Of a DNA stretch of 8,860 bases, positions 6,951 through 8,860 are shown piece after piece (position 1 is the first letter of the stretch; each line of letters starts with the position of its first letter). The translations under genes and the position numbers were made by a program. The notes beneath the pieces were generated by a model. That model saw nothing but the letters and a program-made list of their open reading frames with translations, searched no databases and was not told the origin of the DNA. Origin of the DNA: Actinoplanes liguriensis (GTDB lineage: Bacteria; Actinomycetota; Actinomycetes; Mycobacteriales; Micromonosporaceae); NCBI GenBank assembly GCA_000715855.1, contig KL571287.1, forward strand, positions 66,889 to 75,748, written 5' to 3'.

Positions 6951-7655
6951 TTACGGGCGTGTCATCTTCAGAACATCGAGCGCCTCGTCGAGCTGCTCTT
7001 CGGTTAGGGTGCCCGAGCTGACGTGCCCGCGTTCGATCACCACGTCACGGATCGTCCGGTTCGTGGCAAGTGCCTGCTTGGCGATCGCGGCCGCCTCGTC
7101 GTACCCCAGAAAGCGGTTGAGGGGTGTGACGATCGACGGCGAGCCCTCGGCGTAACCCCGGGCGACGTCCTCGTTCGCCTCCAGGCCGGCGACGCAGCGG
7201 TCGGCGAGCAGGCGAGCCGCCGCGGCCAGCAGGCGGATCGACTCCAGCAGGTTGCGGGCCATCACCGGGAGCATCACGTTCAGCTCGAAATCGCCCTGCG
7301 TGCCGGCGAAGGCGACCGTCGCGTCGTTGCCGATCACCTGCGCGGCGACCTGCCGGACCGCCTCGGGCACCACCGGATTCACCTTGCCCGGCATGATCGA
7401 CGAGCCCGGCTGCAGGTCGGGCAGGCGCAGCTCACGCAGGCCGGCGCGCGGGCCGGAGCCCATCCAGCGGATGTCGTTGGCGATCTTGTAGAGGCCGACC
7501 GCCACCACGCGGATCTGCCCGGACGCCTCGACCAGCGCGTCCCGCGCGCCCTGCGCCTCGAAGTGGTCGCGGGCCTCGCTCAGTGGCAAACCGGTCTGCT
7601 GCCGGAGCAGCTCGATCACCTTGGGCGCGAAGCCGGGCGGGGTGTTCACGCCCTG
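6951..7655 (-). CDS. fumC: Class II fumarate hydratase, C-terminal fragment (gene split by adapter)
   Basis: The 3' half of fumC, which converts fumarate and water to L-malate in the TCA cycle as a cytoplasmic homotetramer. The fragment starts at [17 protein letters not shown] and runs 234 codons to the TAA at 6951. It includes [30 protein letters not shown] and the fumarase/aspartase signature [18 protein letters not shown], whose SS-loop holds the catalytic serine, and ends in the small C-terminal helical domain ([16 protein letters not shown]). It aligns end to end with M. tuberculosis FumC as I recall it. An adapter remnant sits immediately upstream, and the 5' half lies in another frame to the right, so the long ORF to 8201 is artificial. 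About 31 residues (the YxxQ...LGGTAVGT region) are missing between the halves. Confidence 0.95.
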   Translation of the reverse strand, partial: QGVNTPPGFAPKVIELLRQQTGLPLSEARDHFEAQGARDALVEASGQIRVVAVGLYKIANDIRWMGSGPRAGLRELRLPDLQPGSSIMPGKVNPVVPEAVRQVAAQVIGNDATVAFAGTQGDFELNVMLPVMARNLLESIRLLAAAARLLADRCVAGLEANEDVARGYAEGSPSIVTPLNRFLGYDEAAAIAKQALATNRTIRDVVIERGHVSSGTLTEEQLDEALDVLKMTRP

Positions 7656-7673
7656 GATGTGTATAAGAGACAG
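7656..7673 (+). other. Tn5/Nextera mosaic-end adapter remnant (assembly junction 2, inside fumC)
   Basis: GATGTGTATAAGAGACAG matches 18 of the 19 bases of the tagmentation mosaic end. It replaces roughly 93 bases of fumC and shifts the frame, producing the artefact peptides CLLYTSR and SLIHI on the minus strand and VYKRQ on the plus strand. No 9-bp target duplication flanks it. Confidence 0.97.
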
Positions 7674-8275
7674 CCCGAGAACTCCTGGCCCAGCGTGACC
7701 GGGGTGGCGTCCATCAGGTGGGTGCGACCGCTCTTGACCACGTCCGACCAGCTCTCCGCCTTCACCCGCAGGGCGCCGGTGAGGTGCTCCAGGGCCGGGA
7801 TCAGGTCGGCGCTGACCGCCTCGGTGGCGGCCAGGTGGATCGAGGACGGGAACACGTCGTTGCTGGACTGGGACGCGTTGACGTGATCGTTCGGGTGCAC
7901 CGGCTTGTCCAGCGCGCGCGACGCCAGGGTGGCGATCACCTCGTTGGCGTTCATGTTCGACGACGTGCCCGAGCCGGTCTGGAAGACGTCGATCGGGAAC
8001 TGGTCGTCGTAACCGCCGTCGACCACGTGCGCGGCCGCGGTCGCGATCGCGTCGGCCAGCTCCTTGTCGAGCACCCCGAGCTCCGCGTTGACCTGCGCGG
8101 CGGCGCCCTTGATCCGGGCGAGCGCGTGGATGTGCGACGGCTCCAGGCCACGCCCGGAGATCGGGAAATTCTCCACCGCGCGCTGGGTCTGCGCCCGCCA
8201 CAGGGCGTCGGCGGGGACGCGCACCTCGCCCATCGTGTCGCGTTCGATCCGGAAACCAGTCTCGTCAGTCGTCAC
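7674..8275 (-). CDS. fumC: Class II fumarate hydratase, N-terminal fragment (gene split by adapter)
   Basis: The 5' half of fumC, about 200 residues. It begins [20 protein letters not shown] at GTG 8275 and continues through [19 protein letters not shown], the substrate-binding [15 protein letters not shown] (99-113), [17 protein letters not shown] (128-144) and [19 protein letters not shown] (182-200) with the catalytic-site His186. It stops at the adapter after QEFSG. The start is supported by an AGAGAGG Shine-Dalgarno 8 nt upstream and by alignment to actinobacterial FumC. The ATG at 8284, 9 nt upstream and in frame +0 of the SD, is closed at once by TGA. The start overlaps the end of the upstream TPR gene by 11 nt. 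Both halves together give about 434 residues, against roughly 465 expected. Confidence 0.95.
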
Positions 8276-8860
8276 CCGACCATCCTCTCTCGACCTTCTC
8301 CGGACCGCAGTTGATCGTGGCGATCCCCATCCCGTCGAACAGGTCACACGCCCGCTCGCGGTGCCGGACGGCCTCCGGTCCGGCCGGGTCGAAGCAGGTG
8401 GCGAGGCCGGCCTCGGCGCGGGCGATCGAGTACGGCACGCGCCTCGACCGCCTCCGCCAGGGCCCGCCGGTACTCGGCCCGCGCCCCGGCGACGTCACCG
8501 GAGAGTTGCAGCGTCCGCGCATGGTCGCACCGGAACTCGGTCATCACCTGACGATCCCGGCACTCCCGCGCGGCCTCGATCGCCGGACGGTGCTCGGCCA
8601 GCGCCTCGGCGTACCGGCCCTCCGACCGGTACAGGCAGGCCCGGTCGTTGAGCAGATCGGCGATGCCGACCACGTGCCCGGCGCGGCGCAACACCGGGAA
8701 CAGGGTGTCCAGACGACGGTGCGCGACCGCCGGCGGGAGCACCCCGCTGAGCACCTTGATCCGCTGCAGGTTGAGCAGGGACAGCGCGATCCAGGTCGGG
8801 TCCCGCTGGTCGAGCGCGACGAACAGCCGGAGCCGGGCGTACCGGGCGGCCTCGGCGGGC
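8265..8860 (-). CDS. TPR-repeat protein, C-terminal part, with a frameshift near 8450
   Basis: The minus-strand frame is open from the right window edge ([17 protein letters not shown]) down to about 8450, then continues in another frame to the TGA at 8265. At least three TPR-like helical hairpins are visible: [20 protein letters not shown], then [20 protein letters not shown] plus [11 protein letters not shown], then, after the frame change, [20 protein letters not shown] plus [16 protein letters not shown]. The third repeat sits at the correct spacing in the new frame, so one gene is broken by a +1-type shift (one extra base or two missing) in or near GAGGCGCGTGCCG. Such TPR tails occur in AfsR/SARP-type regulators and in NB-ARC or other STAND ATPases; the N-terminal domain that would decide lies outside the window. 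The end overlaps the fumC start by 11 nt. The frameshift may be a sequencing or assembly error, since adapter artefacts lie nearby. Confidence 0.7.
8283..8290 (-). promoter_or_regulatory. Shine-Dalgarno of fumC within the end of the TPR gene
   Basis: AGAGAGGA on the minus strand lies 7-8 nt before GTG 8275 and inside the last codons of the upstream TPR reading frame. This supports the GTG start and suggests translational coupling if the TPR gene is intact in the real genome. Confidence 0.6.

Noticed and set aside
2580..7673. The two identical 17-bp sequences as ends of a real transposon or recombination repeats
   Set aside because: They are direct rather than inverted, enclose only housekeeping and protease genes, have no transposase or target duplication, and match the tagmentation adapter.
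6951..8201. A single 416-codon minus-strand ORF covering fumC
   Set aside because: Its N-terminal part is an out-of-frame reading of the fumC 5' half, joined to the real C-terminal half only through the adapter.
8430..8470. Programmed ribosomal frameshift in the TPR gene
   Set aside because: No slippery site, downstream hairpin or stop-codon arrangement typical of programmed shifting was seen; a sequence error or decay is simpler.

Overview
The window is high-GC DNA with almost exclusively G/C-ending codons in its housekeeping genes, GTG starts and an actinobacterial-type FumC and RlmB. It most likely comes from an actinomycete, possibly Micromonosporaceae (the family is a guess). It is not one clean piece of genome. 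A 17-18 base match to the Tn5/Nextera mosaic-end adapter (ATGTGTATAAGAGACAG) occurs at 2580-2596 and again at 7656-7673, in the same orientation. These cut the window into three blocks. The second junction destroys a fumarase gene, and the first removes the 3' ends of two convergent genes.

Block A (1-2579): on the minus strand a small gene resembling effector-associated constant component 1 (EACC1) overlaps by ATGA with a caspase-family (C14) protease gene that runs off the left edge. The protease has an intact His/Cys dyad, an EF-hand-like loop and the start of a TPR-like region. This pair looks like a two-gene actinobacterial conflict (immunity or cell-suicide) module and is the most interesting biology here. 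Diverging from it on the plus strand is a lipoprotein with a thaumatin-like domain and an altered cysteine pattern.

Block B (2597-7655), all on the minus strand: the 3' half of fumC (class II fumarase), a secreted S8 subtilisin-like protease, a 12-bp terminator hairpin, cysS (cysteinyl-tRNA synthetase, apparently leaderless) and rlmB (23S rRNA 2'-O-methyltransferase), which overlaps cysS by TGATG. cysS-rlmB is a conserved translation pair. The genes upstream of it here differ from the ispD/ispF often seen in actinobacteria.

Block C (7674-8860), minus strand: the 5' half of fumC, preceded by and overlapping the C-terminal part of a TPR protein that contains one frameshift. The two fumC halves are collinear and together lack only about 31 residues, so blocks B and C are true neighbours. 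Whether block A is next to block B cannot be told from this sequence. No tRNA, rRNA, CRISPR array or insertion sequence was seen.
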